From Diplosphaera chodatii (taxonomy: Eukaryota; Chlorophyta; Trebouxiophyceae; Prasiolales; Stichococcaceae), in contig JAALGY010000037.1 in the NCBI GenBank assembly GCA_032358165.1, positions 149,001-213,000 on the forward strand: a stretch of DNA of 64,000 bases. Direction: 5' to 3'. Below the pieces are notes generated by a model, which did not search any database, was not told the DNA's origin, and worked only from the letters and a program-made list of their open reading frames with translations. Numbering within the stretch: position 1 is the stretch's first letter; each line of letters begins with the position of its first letter. A program made the translations under genes and the position numbers. Of the stretch, positions 11,891-24,074 are shown one piece after another.

Positions 11891-12400
11891 AGCGGTCGGC
11901 GAAATTCAAAACTCATGTGGGGCGCATGGAGCCCGTTTCAGTGCATGTGCCAAGGCCAGCATGTGCAGCTGCTGGCACAAGCACAATGCTGCAGGAAGGG
12001 CAAAGCATCTATAATGTGCGGACTGCGGATTGCAGACTGCGGCACCTTATGCAAGCAGGAATGAAAGCGGAAGAGTGTACGGGCATGTGTCGCTTGCACT
12101 ACAGGGCGAGCCCCAGCGCGTCGAAGATTGGCTTGTAAGCTGTCGGAACGTACATGCCTTCAGCAGCAGCCTGCCAACGTTGTTGGGATGCTTGCTAGTA
12201 TGTTGTGGGCCTCAAATGCAACAGTGATCAAACCGCAACCGAATGTGCGCACGCACGAGCCGCCTCTGAAATCTCAGCTAATATAACACCGCTCTCCCAG
12301 CCACTTGTGCTGTCAAACCGACTCGAGGTCCCCACTGTCACATGGTACACTGCTGCTCTGAGGTCTGGCAACATTCCACGGAAACGTGCTCAGACAGCAC
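11891..12400. other. Region between SAP gene and SPP stop
   Basis: About 0.5 kb downstream of SPP and upstream of the recognised SAP exons, both on the minus strand. It probably holds the SAP-gene promoter and first exon. One short minus-strand frame near 12110-12170 reads MYVPTAYKPIFDALGLAL, which looks exon-like, but I could not connect it in phase. Confidence 0.3.
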
Positions 12401-15400
12401 CTACGACTCCCTGGCTTGCTGATCTACATCAATAGTCTTTAGCGCGCCGGCTGCCGGCACGGCGGCCGCAGCAAACTTCAGCAGGCTGGCCAGATTGTTT
12501 GGTGGCGGCCTCTGCATTGCTGGCGTTGGCACTACATGACAGCACAGTGAAGGAAGTCAGACAGAAGCCCAAAGTGCGACTGGTGCATGCGGTTGAGCGC
12601 CATCGGATGATGACAGATTGCCAGTGTCACATGGAGCAACTCACCCTTGCGCGGGGGTGGCGGCGGCGGCGGAGGGGCGGTGCCGCTGGTGCCAATGACG
12701 GTGAACAGGTTGTCGTCGTCCAGCTTGAACTGTGCCAGGGCGTCGTACAGATCGTCCACCGTTGCAGCCTGCATATGCAGCAGACCATAGACGTTGACTG
12801 CATCATGAGGGCCATGGTTGAGCTGTCCACGAGAGTCGCCTCGCACCACAAATCACCACCCTCACCTGGTAGCAGGCTGTGAGGTCACGCAAGCACTCGA
12901 CGCGCTTGAACGGCACATGGTCGCTCTGCAGGTGTGTCAGCAGGCCCAGCCAGAAGACGTTGTCCTGCAGCAACAGCAGGCCATGCTTTGGCACAGCGGA
13001 TCCAATGCATTGGGGCAGCAGGTTGACATATTATAGTGTGAGCCCGCTCAGGCTCTCGGCCCACCAGTGTCACCAGAACAAACATGAACAGAGGTTTTGT
13101 GATTGATCACACCTTGGTGTCGGACTCGTGGCGGGTGAGGAGGGTGCGCTGCGCACGGACCAGGTCTCGCGGCGAGATGCGCTGCACCGCCAGCGAGCGC
13201 AGCACGCTCACAGAGGCACTCAGCGCCTCGTGGATCTTCTGCGGCGTGGACGTCACGTTGACGACGAACCAGCCGGGCGACAGCCGGTCGAAGAGCGACA
13301 GCTCGAACGACACGTCGTAGGTCAGCCCCAGCGAATCCCGTACCTGCAGCGGGGTGCTATGGTGAGGCGGTGCAGCAGGAACTCGGAGGTGCTTCACTTC
13401 GATATAGTTGACCCGCGCTGGAAGCCAACGTGGATGATGCAGGCGTAATGGAACCGACGGTGTCAGCCCCAGGGGTCTGGCAGCTCAGCAGATTTGGGCC
13501 TGGAGCCCTCACCGTCGTGAACAGGCGGCTGTTGATGATCTCTGTCAGCAGGCCCAGCGTGACGCTCGCGTACAGCGGGTGCGCCCGCCGGATTGCTGTG
13601 GCGCGCGCCAGCTCCGCCTGCGGCGCCATGGGCGGCGGCCGCGGCGGCGTCACCACCTCCGCTGCGTCGACGTCCGCCGTGCCGAAGGACGCCCAGCGGC
13701 TGGGGGCGGGGCCGGCGATGTACGCCACCGCGCGCTCGTCCGAGTCCTGCGTCAGCAGCGAGCCAGCCGCTCAGCACTGCCAGCAGGCGCCATCCTGCAT
13801 CTGTCACCGTGACATAATCTGCGCGCGTACAGCAAACATTCAAGCACTTCTCAAGTAGCTCCATCCACATGAGCCTGGAACCCCTGCAGTGAACCGTTTC
13901 GCTTGCCTGCAGGTGCCACCGCACATGGCGCTCCTCCCGCGGCGGTGACAGCACCCTGATGGGCTGCTCCGGCCGCGGCGCAGGCTGCTCCCGCGGCGCC
14001 ACTGTGCCCAGGTACTGCAGCACGGTCGCCTCGACCTGCAGGTCGGCGGTGCTCAGCCGTGCATCAGATTGCTGGGCTCATCACCGGAGGCTGTTGCCAG
14101 GCACAGATGCCTTCAAGTGCGCAGAGTGCCGCAGCAGCGACAGGTGCCCACCTCGCTGGCGTCGACGTCGCCGACGATCGACACCTCCAGGTTGTCGGGC
14201 CGCAGCTGCGACATGATGGAGTCCCGCATCGCGTCCAGCGTCAGCGCCTCGATCTCCTCTGGACTGGGGTCCCGGAAGCGCCTGTCCATAACAATTCCGG
14301 CACTTCAGAATATTGTTCATGACATCCAGTTGTGCGCATTGGCAAGCTCACGTCGTGCAGCCATGAGCGCGAGATGTGGACACTTGTGTCCCACACATGC
14401 TGCTCGAGCGTGCTGGACCAGCACTGCACCTGTCCGGCCCCAGCATGGCGGCCATGATGCGGTCGGCGGAGGCGCGCTCCAGGCTCTTGGGCAGCGCGCG
14501 GTAGTGGCTGATGTACAGCTGCTTGGCGCGCTCCATGGCCGACGCGTCCCACGCCGGCTCCTCCAGGAACAGGTGCAGCAGCTGCATCGTGGCCGCCAGG
14601 CCGCCGTCGCCTGCATGGCGTGGCACAGTGAGCAGTACGCCACCTGCTACCGCCACCTATTGCAGCACATGCATGGGCACCACGCAAGCCAGACAGCAGC
14701 TGCGCTTTGGGCACCGCACGGCGGGACGCAGACGCACCGACGGCAAAGTGCAGGTCCATGCACACGAACTCCTCGTCCGACTCCAGCACGCAGTTGATGA
14801 GCTTGCTGATGCAGAACAGCTCGACCTGGGACCGTTCCCAGCTGCCCACGGTACCACTCTCGCTGAGGGCACGTGCACCGATGCTGACCACGCCCACACC
14901 ATCAGGCGCGATGCCATTGCCTATGTGCAACAAGTCAGATTGCTCTAAATCAACGCTAGAACACTCAGCTTCGATGCTTATCGCATACACCAGGCTGCAA
15001 CGCGTTGCCGAGGTGCAGCAATATGTAGCTGCAAGCGCAGACGATGCACAAGTGCCTGCCGCGGGCGCACCCTCGCAGGCACGGCCGCCAGCTGCCACCA
15101 TGCGGATCATGGCGGCCTGCGGCTCGTTGTCCGTGCGGCGGTAGTTGACCTTGATGCCGTTGGACAGCTGCAGGCGCACCACGCCAGTGGCTGGGTCCGG
15201 CGTGCTGTCAACCTGCAAAGCAGCCATCACCACCGCTGCAGAATATGCGCAGCCAAGACGGTGCGCCCAGGGTCTGTTGCGCGAAGCAGGTCAGCCAGCT
15301 CAAACAGAATGCAGCAACAGCAGCAGCTCACCGCCGTGGCGCCCGGCAGCGGCACATAGGCGGGCTGCCTCTGCGCAAGCAGCTCGTCCAGCCGCTCCTG

Positions 15401-18400
15401 CGGCAGCAGCGCGTCGGGGACGTCGATGTCCGGCGCTGCGTCGACTGCCAGGCTGTCCTCTGCCAGCGCCGCCGTCAGCTGCGGCGGTTGGATGTTGAAC
15501 TCAACAGTGCCCGGGGGCAGCTGCGCTGCGTCTGGGTCCTCACCCTCAGCCAGCCGGCTGGCTGCATCTGCTGCCTGCGGGTTGCAGCACACAGCACTCT
15601 CGACATGACCAAACCCGGGCCAGGCACACTGCAGCGCATGACAGCAACTGACAACTGTTGTCACGCGTTGAAACAGCACCTGCGCCTCCATCTCGAGCAG
15701 GCTGCCGTCTGCCTGGGCGTGCTCCGAGGTGGTGACGCCGCCGCCACGCCGAACCGCCGCACCACCCCCGCCTGCGAGGGAGGTATCCACCTCTGATGTG
15801 GCGCAGGATGTCAGGATCAGGGCTCGTTTCGTATGCCCTTGCAGCCACACAAGAGCAGACTCTAGCTGTGTCGTGCTGCTTGTGGCACAGGGAGGGCAGC
15901 ACCTGTGCTGTGGCCGGACTCGTCTGTGAAGGCTGGTATGCAGGCGACTACGCAGGTGCTGCGCGTGGGCCCCCAGTCCATCCAGTGCTGCGGCGCCGAG
16001 GACCAGGCGGCGACGGCCTCCTCCTCGTGCTGGTAGTGGCTCACGAACGACAGCAGCGAGCGCGCGATGGAGTTCACCTCCTCCACCGTGATCGTGTGCG
16101 CCAGCGCCAGCAGCGCCTCGTGGCTCTGTGCAAAGTTTTCAAAACAAACTGATGCAGACATCTTACTTCATCATGTCAACACTTGAGGCAAACCTCGGTG
16201 TCCTTGGAGCACCCAGACACTGCCTGCCAGCTGACCAACAAGCACATGGGAGTCAGCGACCCAGCTGGCCTGGCATCACAGCACAGCCGGTCACCTGCTT
16301 GGCGTGCATGATGGTGTGGCCCAGGGCCAGGTACTCCATCACGAAGTTGAGGGTGTCGACGCTGGCAATGCTGTCCGCCTGGCTGGCCATCTGGTTGCTG
16401 TCGCGCAGCAGCGCCGCCTTGTATCGCTCCATCTCCCCATTTGTCACGCCAAACTGCTGCAGCCGCCGCACCTCCTGCACTGCCACCTGTTCCGACACCA
16501 GACAACGGTGCGTAAATGACACGCCTGATGCTCTGACTGCTATGTGCAGCAGGCTGCGGCTGCCATCAGGCACACCCCTGCCGCACAGACAAGTCAAGTA
16601 CACAGAGCCAGCACGCCCTACCTGCACAGCACCGCGCCAGTCGCAGGGCTCGGACAGGATGGTGAGCGTCGACACCGCGCAGCCCTCTCGTGCTGAGTCT
16701 GAGTAGTCCATCTCAATGGACGTGAACGGCGGGTTGGCGTCCACATACCGCGCCCCCAGCCGGAAGTGCAGCACGCAGAGCACGATGCGTGCCATGAATT
16801 GCGCCCTGTGCAGGCAAAACGCATCGTCGTCAGGCTGGTCGCACGTGTGTGGTCCTTTGCACTTGTTCTCACGTGGTGCGACTTCGTGCAGCACGACATC
16901 ATAAGCTCGCTTGCAAGCTCACCTGAGATCGCGCATCTGAGTCACCGGCCGCACAGGCAGCTTGCAGAAGATGGACAGCATGAACTGCTGCAGCAGGCGG
17001 TGGCGGTACACAGCGAGCGTGGGCTGCTCGCCAGGTACCAGCTGCCCAATGCCAAAGCGATGCTGTACCGGCGGCAGCACCTCATGGCGCCTCTTGAGCG
17101 GCCCGGTGTGCTCGCGCAGTGCACCAGCTGCCGACCAGCGCGCATCTGCTGCCGGTGCCCTTGCCAAGGCAGAGCTGCCATTGGTGCTGGACTCTGCGGC
17201 GCCCGGCGCCAACACTGTTGGCGCATTGAGCGCCGCCTCCGCTGCCCCCCACTGCTGCTGTGGCGCGCTGCCGTTGCCGTTGACTGCAGTGTCGGTCTCC
17301 GCTGGCAGCCGGCCGGGCGGGACAGGGTCGAAGTGCCTCTGGATCTGGGCGCGCAGCTCGTCCACGCTCATGTTGAAGTCTCCAACGACATACAGCGTCG
17401 CGTTTGCGGGGAAGTACCACCGTTTCCAGAAGCTGCGCAGCTTGTTGATGTCCCACTGCTTGACCTGCGTCCGGGCCATTGCATGCAGTCAGGGCATTGG
17501 GAGCACCCGGGTGCTTTGCTGTCACGTTACTGCAGACCGCTGTGCCCAAGTGGGCACAGGCGGGGCGAGCTGTGCGCTGACAGTACCTGGTCGGTCTTGC
17601 CGATGGGGAAGCGGTAGCCCAGCAGGTTCTCCTCGTGCAGGTACTGCAGGAGCTGGCAGTCGACGCGGTACTCGATGGTGTTCATCATCTGCGCCTCCGC
17701 CAGCACCGCCTTGCGCTCCTTGTCCAGCCGGCTGACCAGCATGTCCGGGTTGAAGGCGATCTCTGACAGCGCGTCCAGCACCTGCAGCATGTGGGGAGGC
17801 GCGGGGTCAGCTGTCGGGAGCTGTCAGACAGCAGGCGATCGCAGGCCAGAAAGACTTCGAGGTCGACTGCCAGTAGTCCTCAACCGGCGGAGTGCCCTGT
17901 GCAGCGCAGGGGCGACCCACCTCGGGGACCATGGGTTGGCCGGTGCTGACGTTGTGCAGCGGCGCGTGCACGTGGAACACGGTGTGGTGGAAGTCAGTGT
18001 ACGCGTTGGACCGCGCGCCGGTGCCGAGCAGCCCCTCCCGCTTCTTGCTGCCTAGAAAGGTCACGTGCTCCACCACGTGCGCCAGCCCCTGCTCATCCTC
18101 TGCCTCCTCCACCGACCCAACATGCATCTCCAGGTGCGCCTCAAATCGGTTGGGCGGCACTTTGTTGGGCAGGATGACATAGCGCAGGCCGTTGTCGAGC
18201 TGCCCGAGCGTCATCCCGGGCATCTGCTCCAGCTTCTGATCCAGCAGCTGGTCCACGTCCACATTGACAGTCGGCTCCGCCTGAAGCACGGCGTGCGGTA
18301 TGGGCCCCTGGCGATGGTGCTGCGAGTGACGATGATGCTGTGGCTGCGCTGTGCATAGTACCCTGGCCTTTGTTGTGCTGCCTGGCCGCGGCGGGTTGTG

Positions 18401-18532
18401 ACGCTGCTGCAGTTTCACCGGCACGCATGGTCTCAGGCGGAGCGTCTGTCCAAGCGACGGAGGGTGCCTGCGGCTGACACTTGCTGTGCTGCTGCCATAT
18501 CTGTGGGGCGCCGCGGCGCTGCCTAGTGACAT
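12401..18532 (-). CDS. SPP: Chloroplast stromal processing peptidase (M16 metallopeptidase)
   Basis: The enzyme that removes transit peptides from proteins imported into the chloroplast stroma. From ATG 18530-18532 there is a Ser/Arg-rich transit peptide (MSLGSAAAPHRYGSSTASVS), then the first M16 domain: LDNGLRYVILPNKVPPNRFE, the inverted zinc motif HVVEH in GLAHVVEHVTFLGSKKREG, GARSNAYTDFHHTVFHVHAP and the downstream helix RLDKERKAVLAEAQMMN. It continues with KQWDINKLRSFWKRWYFPAN and LYVVGDFNMSVDELRAQIQ. A long middle and second M16-like half follow (LSNGIKVNYRRTDNEPQA, PDNLEVSIVGDVDASEV, HPLYASVTLGLLTEIINSRL, VRDSLGLTYDVSFELSLFD). The C-terminus has an eight-proline run and a short extra exon ending AAGALKTIDVDQQARES, stop TAG at 12401-12403. 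About 6.1 kb with many introns. Divergent from cyclin H. Confidence 0.94.
12652..12675 (-). repeat. Proline-codon run in SPP
   Basis: Eight consecutive proline codons close to the SPP C-terminus, just before the last intron. A low-complexity coding repeat that is likely to vary between strains. Confidence 0.85.
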
Positions 18533-19104
18533 GAAGCCACGGCACTGCTGGACACCGCAATCGTCGGAATAACAACCAGAAAGTCTGTATCAGTCAACGT
18601 CCGCAATGTGCGGGTCATAAGTCATGCACAGCAATGCACGTGTGAGCTGTGCAGACAGGCAGCCTTTGCCCTTGGATATGTACCAAGCGCAGGCAGGACC
18701 GGCAAATGCTGCGAGACACCTTCCGCAGGAACTACAAGCTTGCTCGGCGGTGGAGTGACAGATGAGTCTGAATGTCGGTGGCAGCGGTTTTGCCCAGCTC
18801 ACTCGCTCGAGCATGTTGTGTCCAAAGGGAGATGATGGACTGCAAGCCAGGGTACATGAGCAGGAGCAGGCATCGGGGGCCCTCGCAAGTGCATGTGCAC
18901 TTGCTTGTGCAGTGATGGGCGCCTGACTCGCCATCGTGCTTATGCATCAGGCACTGCTGCGACATCATCTGCTCAAGGTGGTGACCGCTGACGGAATCTG
19001 TCGCACTCTGACACCTGGGATCAGTGGCATACAGTAACTACAGCTTCAGATCCAACAGTTGCTTGCGGCTCAGGCCGAGACGTTTGCCTCGTGCTGACAC
19101 GCAC
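18533..19104. other. Divergent promoter region, SPP / cyclin H
   Basis: About 570 bp between two start codons facing away from each other; presumed to hold both promoters and 5' UTRs. No gene or clear TATA box was found. Confidence 0.45.
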
Positions 19105-20758
19105 ATGAACTTTGACGAGTCGACGCACAAGTCTGACTGGTTGTTCTCATCTGACAGGCTGGTGCGAGGCTGACACATGCTGGCGGTGCACCTGGATGTC
19201 ATGATGGGGGTTCCGATAATGACTGATTGCACTGGTGCAAGATGGTTTGGTGGTACACATGCAGGAGGAGATTCGCACACTCAATCTGCAGCGCGCTCTT
19301 GCGGCATGTGCGGCGGTGGGCATCTCGCACCTTATGCGAGCATGCATGATTAGCACTGGCATTGTGCCTGATTGAGTGGGGACCCGACAGGTTGCCGTGC
19401 TCCTGCAGGCATCCTTGTCCGAACAGCAGGATCCTGGCAGTGCAGAAGGTGAAAACAGCAGGTTTGCCCAACCTGCCACACCACACCTAGGGGTGGACAT
19501 CTGCACCGTTCGCTCACGCCATCAGCTGCTCTGCAGGTGCCTTCACTAGTGTAGAGGAGCAGCTGCTGCTGCGGTTTTACGGCACCAAGGTGCCGCTGTT
19601 GACGCAGCAGCTGGGCCTGCCACGCAAGGTCGCGCTGACAGCGTTGCTGTTTCTGAAGCGTTTCTACCTGTCCAAGAGCGTCCTGGAAGCGGATCCCGCC
19701 CGCTTCATGCTGACCTGCATCTACTTGGCCTGCAAGGTGAGCGGTAGCTTCGTACTGGCAGTGCTGTGCTGCAAATTGATGTGTAACCCGTTCGTTAGGT
19801 TGCATGGCAGCACAGTACATATGACGATCTGTGTGTCCAGGCGGAGGAGTCGTACATATCAGCAGATGACTTTTGTCACGCGGTGCAACAAGAACCAGCA
19901 AGTGTGCTGCAAAATGAGGTGGCGCTGCTGCAAGGCCTGCGCTTTGACCTCGTGGTGGGTTGAGCGAGCACTGCATTGCGGGCAGGCAACGCAGAGTCTC
20001 GGGCGTGGTGCTGCTGTCATGCACGGTGCAGTCGGTTGTAGCATGCAGGTTTGCGCTGCCATGAACAGGTGCACCAGCCGCTCTGGGCGCTGCAAGGCTA
20101 CTTTGCCGACTTTGAGGCATGGCGGAGGAGCAGTGCTACAAGCGCAGCTGCCGACCTCAAAACAGCCTCGGCAGCCATTGTGCAACAGGCGCATGGTGCA
20201 GCCAAGACGGTGCTCACACAGGTCATGCTCACAGACGCACCGCTGGTGCACCCGCCCGGTCTGCTGGCACTTTCTGCCATGCACACCGGGTTCGCCCAGG
20301 TGGGAACAGATGGCAACATGTCCTCGTGTTGGTGCTGGCTGGCTGCCACAGCTGCCGTTGAAGTACGCGGTGTGTGCTATTCTGCAGCAAAAACTCAGCC
20401 TCGAGGAGTTTGTGCGGCATGTCGCGCACCATACGGCTGCCAGCAAAGCCGCTGGCACCGCTAGTAGCGGCAGCACAATAGATGGCATGCAGACAGCGCT
20501 GCAACAGCAGCTGCAAAGCATAGGACAACTAGCAGTGGAGGGTGCAACAGCAGTCAGCGATGCACAGGTGGGCTTGTGATTGTGACATTATGCAAAGCAA
20601 GTGTATGGTTGCCGCATTGTTGCAGTCCGACACCCTCCACTGCAGTGATCATGGTGTTTGCGGTTGATCACGCCTGTCATGATGCTGTACAGGTCATGGA
20701 CATCGACCGGAAGTGCAAGGTGCTGAAGAAGCGAAAAGCCTCCATGCTTAAGCAGTGA
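19105..20758 (+). CDS. CYCH1: Cyclin H (CDK-activating kinase / TFIIH subunit)
   Basis: Partner of CDK7/CDKD in the CDK-activating kinase and in TFIIH, where it phosphorylates CDKs and the RNA polymerase II tail. ATG 19105 opens MNFDESTHKSDWLFSSDRL, matching the cyclin H start (a charged stretch then W-F-S/T). The next small exon has EEIRTLNLQRALAACAA. The cyclin box begins VEEQLLLRFYGTKVPLL (about 19550) and continues LPRKVALTALLFLKRFYLS and RFMLTCIYLACK, with AEESYISADDFCHAVQQ and LLQGLRFDLVV after an intron. The second cyclin fold follows (HQPLWALQGYFADFEAW, LTDAPLVHPPGLLALSAM). Further exons give ILQQKLSLEEFVRHVAHH and the basic end VMDIDRKCKVLKKRKASMLK, stop TGA at 20756-20758. The family's C-terminal basic helix is kept, so the gene appears intact. 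Confidence 0.92.
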
Positions 20759-20773
20759 CGCTGATGATTTGGC

Positions 20774-20778
20774 TGTAA
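20774..20778 (+). terminator. Polyadenylation signal TGTAA, cyclin H
   Basis: TGTAA 16 nt after the cyclin H stop. This is the known chlorophyte poly(A) signal; position fits but no transcript data were seen. Confidence 0.5.
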
Positions 20779-21432
20779 CTGCATCGCTCTCCGCAACATA
20801 CAGTTGCCGTTGCGACCTACCATCTTGGCGGACTTGCAAGAGTACTGGGCAGGACTGACAGCGGATATTGTAAAAGGTACTACAGCCTGAAGGACTTGCG
20901 TGTACATGCTGCCTTGCATGAAATGACAGCCATCATATGGCTTCATGGGCTCGCCTCTAGTTGCCTCCAAGACGTCCAGCTTCTCTCCAGTCGTCGAGGC
21001 CTTCCTGCCCATTTCGGTCGCCTCACTTTGCCTCACTTTGTGCATGCGTTCCGCAGTTGGCAGCATTTTGTGTATCGTGTGCCTGCTGCTCGAGGCGTAG
21101 TGCCCCACAGTGCATTCGCAAGGTGTCCAAACGGTACCATACATAAGGCAAGCTGCGCGGCGCTGAGAGTGGGCAGCTCGTGCACATGTGATCTGGCCTT
21201 CTGGCGCACTGAGCGGCTGCCACGCGCGATACGGAGACACTTGATACTCAGCGCATCACATTTTCCGAACAGCCACGCCAGGCTGACTCTGCTACACCAG
21301 CCTGCTTATGAATGCAGCGCGGTGAGATATGCAGCCGCTCATGATTTCCTGCTTTGCCATGTCGAGTGGCATAAGGCATCATTTATGTATCCGCTTGACG
21401 CTACGATAAACCTCACACACACATACAGACAG
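20779..21432. other. Region between cyclin H and recognised RRP46 exons
   Basis: About 650 bp that should contain the RRP46 promoter and first coding exon (the usual DGR...QLRP start of the family is missing from the exons I can read). Several open frames run through it but none resembles a known protein. Confidence 0.35.
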
Positions 21433-22457
21433 CCGGACTGCAAGAAGGACGTGCTGACACGGGCCAGCGGATCAGTGCAATGGCAGCAGGGCGGTACACA
21501 GGTGCTTGCCGCTGTGCACGGTCCGCAGCCGGCATTGCAGCGGAAGGCGCAGGCAGATCGAGCAGTGGTGGAGGTGTTGCTGCGCCCATGTGTCGGTTTC
21601 GCAGGTTAGTGCACCGATAATAGCAGTTAACAGTGGGTGCGGCAGTCCGCGCGATGATTGTTAACCAGTCCTTCGTCGCATACAATTGTATAGGCGACAA
21701 GCACCACCTGTACGAGACGATCATCAGGCAGACCGTGGAGGCGTGTGCCATCCTGGCGCCGTTGCCACAGAGCAGCATATCAATAGTGTTACAGGTGTGT
21801 GTATCTGTGCCAGCAGGCTTGCCATGCACAGCAGTATTCATAAACATAAGGGGGGTTCATGCAAGTGGTGATTCATTGCTGCAGGTTGTCAGCAGTGATG
21901 GCTGCATGCTAGCCTGCGCGCTTAATGCAACGTGCGCGGTTCTGATGGATGCTGGCATCCCAATGCGGTCCCCATTTGGTGCGTGTCACACATCGAGCAT
22001 GTGTTACTAAAACAAGCCTGCAAGTACCGAACTGTGCTGTCGTTCACCACCTGAATCTGCCGTGTCACATGATTGCAGCGGCAGTGGCATGTGCAGTCGA
22101 TGCAGACCACGCTTTCCTCCAACCAGACAATGAGGCAGAACAGGCGAGCAGAAGCACGCATTGTTGTCCGTTGCACTGTCGAGATGTCAACGCACGAACC
22201 CTACAGCAGTGCACACAGGAAGTCGCGTGTGTACATCTTGCGTGCAGGCCGCCGCTGCGGTGGTGACAGCAGCCTTTGAGCCACAGCCGCCTGTGTCACA
22301 AGCAGCTGAACAGCCTTTGGGTCTCATAGTATCGCAAGTGGACGGCAGACTTGGTCCTGTGCAGTACTTGGCCGCTCTGGAGGCGTGCAAAGGCGAGGTG
22401 TCAGCAGTGCTCGAAAGCCATCGCAGCGCAATTGAGAATGCCCTGAGAACCCATTGA
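21433..22457 (+). CDS. RRP46: Exosome complex component RRP46 (RNase PH-like), first exon not found
   Basis: A ring subunit of the RNA exosome (EXOSC5/RRP46), which processes and degrades RNA in nucleus and cytosol. The first recognised exon begins PDCKKDVLTRASGSVQWQQG then TQVLAAVHGPQ, the RNase PH fold start. The next has HHLYETIIRQTVEACAILAP and SSISIVLQ. After an intron comes VVSSDGCMLACALNATCAVL then MDAGIPMR, a strongly conserved RRP46 block, followed by AVACAVDADHAFLQPDNEAE. The last exon ends LESHRSAIENALRTH with stop TGA at 22455-22457. Plant RRP46 usually starts with a DGR-P-QLRPL segment just before the point where my exon begins, so one 5' exon is missing between 20779 and 21432. 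Converges on dUTPase with about 160 bp between stops. Confidence 0.87.
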
Positions 22458-22619
22458 TGTCGTCTGAGCGTTGCATGCCAAGCAGCGGTGATTGGGCAGC
22501 TTGCCCGTGCTAGTTTTTCACGTGGTCCTGACCAGTTCACGAATTGATTGGCATCCTGCAATGTCAGTCCCACTCACACACTTTTCCCAAGCCCAAGCCC
22601 AAGATCAGTAACCAGCCCT

Positions 22620-23517
22620 TCAGCCTCCCAGGGATCCGACGCCTGTGGAGCCAAAGCCGCCTGCTCCCCGCACCGTGGCCTCCAGGTCGTCCACCTCCAC
22701 CACCTCGGGCGTCACGATGCGCTCCAGGATGAGCTGTGCAATGCGGTCGCCGCGCATCACTGCAACCAGCCCGACAAAGCACACGTACCAAAATGTCTTC
22801 CAATGAGCATGCGCATTCGAAAAGTTTCACTTCCAAGGCGTTTGTCACCACATCATGCAAGGGTGGTGCCAGGGCAGGCAGCCGCGGCTCGAAACGCAAA
22901 GTGACAGCGCCATGCGAGGCCAGAACGACCCACCCTGGTAGTCGGCCTCCCCGTGGTTGAACAGCACCACGCCGACTGCGCCGCGGTAGTCCTCGTCCAC
23001 CACACCGGCGCCGGTGTCGATAAAGTGCTTGACCGCCAGACCGGACCGTGGCGCTATGCGCGCGTACGTCCCGCTGGGGATGGCGATCGACAGGTCTGTG
23101 CTCACCACGGCCCGGCCGCGTGCAGGGATTGTCGCATCCACAGCACTGCATGGTCAGCACAACTGCTCAGGCACCTGTGTGTATTCTGTCCAAACACATC
23201 CCAAATGTGCAACCTGTGGAGCATGTGCAGCGGAGTACAGCGTCTGTACTGACGCCGAGTGCATGCATCCGCTTATAGAGCATGACACCTTTCCACGAGA
23301 GCGTGCTCCCCTACCTGGCCAGATCATAGCCCGCAGCGCCCTTTGAGCCGCGCCGCGGCAGCACTGCATGTTCTGATAACCGCTTGATCAACAGGGCCTG
23401 CCCCGCTGCGGCAGCCTTGCCTAGGGGTGCGGCACCTGCGGCTACCTTTTGCATCTTGTGCAATGGCTCTGCGTCGATGCAGTTCTCCTGATTGTGAGCC
23501 GGCAGCAGAGGGCTCAT
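22620..23517 (-). CDS. DUT: dUTP pyrophosphatase (trimeric)
   Basis: Hydrolyses dUTP to dUMP and pyrophosphate, keeping uracil out of DNA and feeding dTMP synthesis. ATG 23515-23517 starts a short leader with [19 protein letters not shown], then [20 protein letters not shown]. All five family motifs are present in order: 1, AAGYDLA; 2, PRSGLAVK; 3, [19 protein letters not shown] (uracil-binding hairpin); 4, [11 protein letters not shown]; 5, [10 protein letters not shown], the Gly-rich arm closing over the active site. The stop TGA is at 22620-22622 after VGSLGG. Four coding exons are inferred. The leader before motif 1 is short, and its targeting (nuclear or organellar) cannot be told. Head-to-head with fumarase. 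Confidence 0.95.
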
Positions 23518-24074
23518 CTTCAGCCGCCGGACGTGCGCTGACCCAGACCTAGTGTAGAGACCAGCGTGCGTGCACTGGTTTGGCAGATGACAACTGTATT
23601 TGAACAGCGCCGGATCGACGTGAAACTGTGTGCGTCACGCACCGTAAACGTAGTGCAACGACTGCTGTAAATGATGTTGAGCCGGTGTGAATGTGCAAGT
23701 TCAAATGCATCGTATGTTGATGCATGCCACATCCCACATGTGGCAGTTCAAACCCCAGACTGGTACAGGGCAGCAGTCAGGACAATCGAACAAGGGCGGC
23801 TTTTTAGCGGCCACTGATCATACGACTCTGTTGTGCTCTGATCTACTGCTGAGGCACGCTGCACGCTTGCGATTCCATGTAGGTGATGCTCAGGAGGTCC
23901 CGGTCATATCCGTCCGTGATTCGTTCCGCAGGCATTTTAGTCACAGGTACTTGTCACCGTCAGCACTCGAGGGCGCTTGCCCTATTCGACGGTCGCAAAC
24001 ATCGAGAAAGCTTGTCATAGATCAGATATTTCGCATCGGATTGCAAGGGAGCTTGACGCAACCGAGCATCAATC
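23518..24074. other. Divergent promoter region, dUTPase / fumarase
   Basis: About 560 bp between two start codons facing apart; presumed shared promoter region. No gene supported. Confidence 0.45.

Noticed and set aside
19038..19280. Minus-strand frame with SSKFMCVSARGKRLGLSRKQ
   Set aside because: It is the antisense of the first cyclin H exon, whose plus-strand reading MNFDESTHKSDWLFSS matches the cyclin H start.
20896..21609. Long plus-strand frame running into RRP46
   Set aside because: Only the end (from about 21433) matches RRP46; the earlier part has no family resemblance and begins with a non-ATG codon, so it is probably intron or 5' flank read through.
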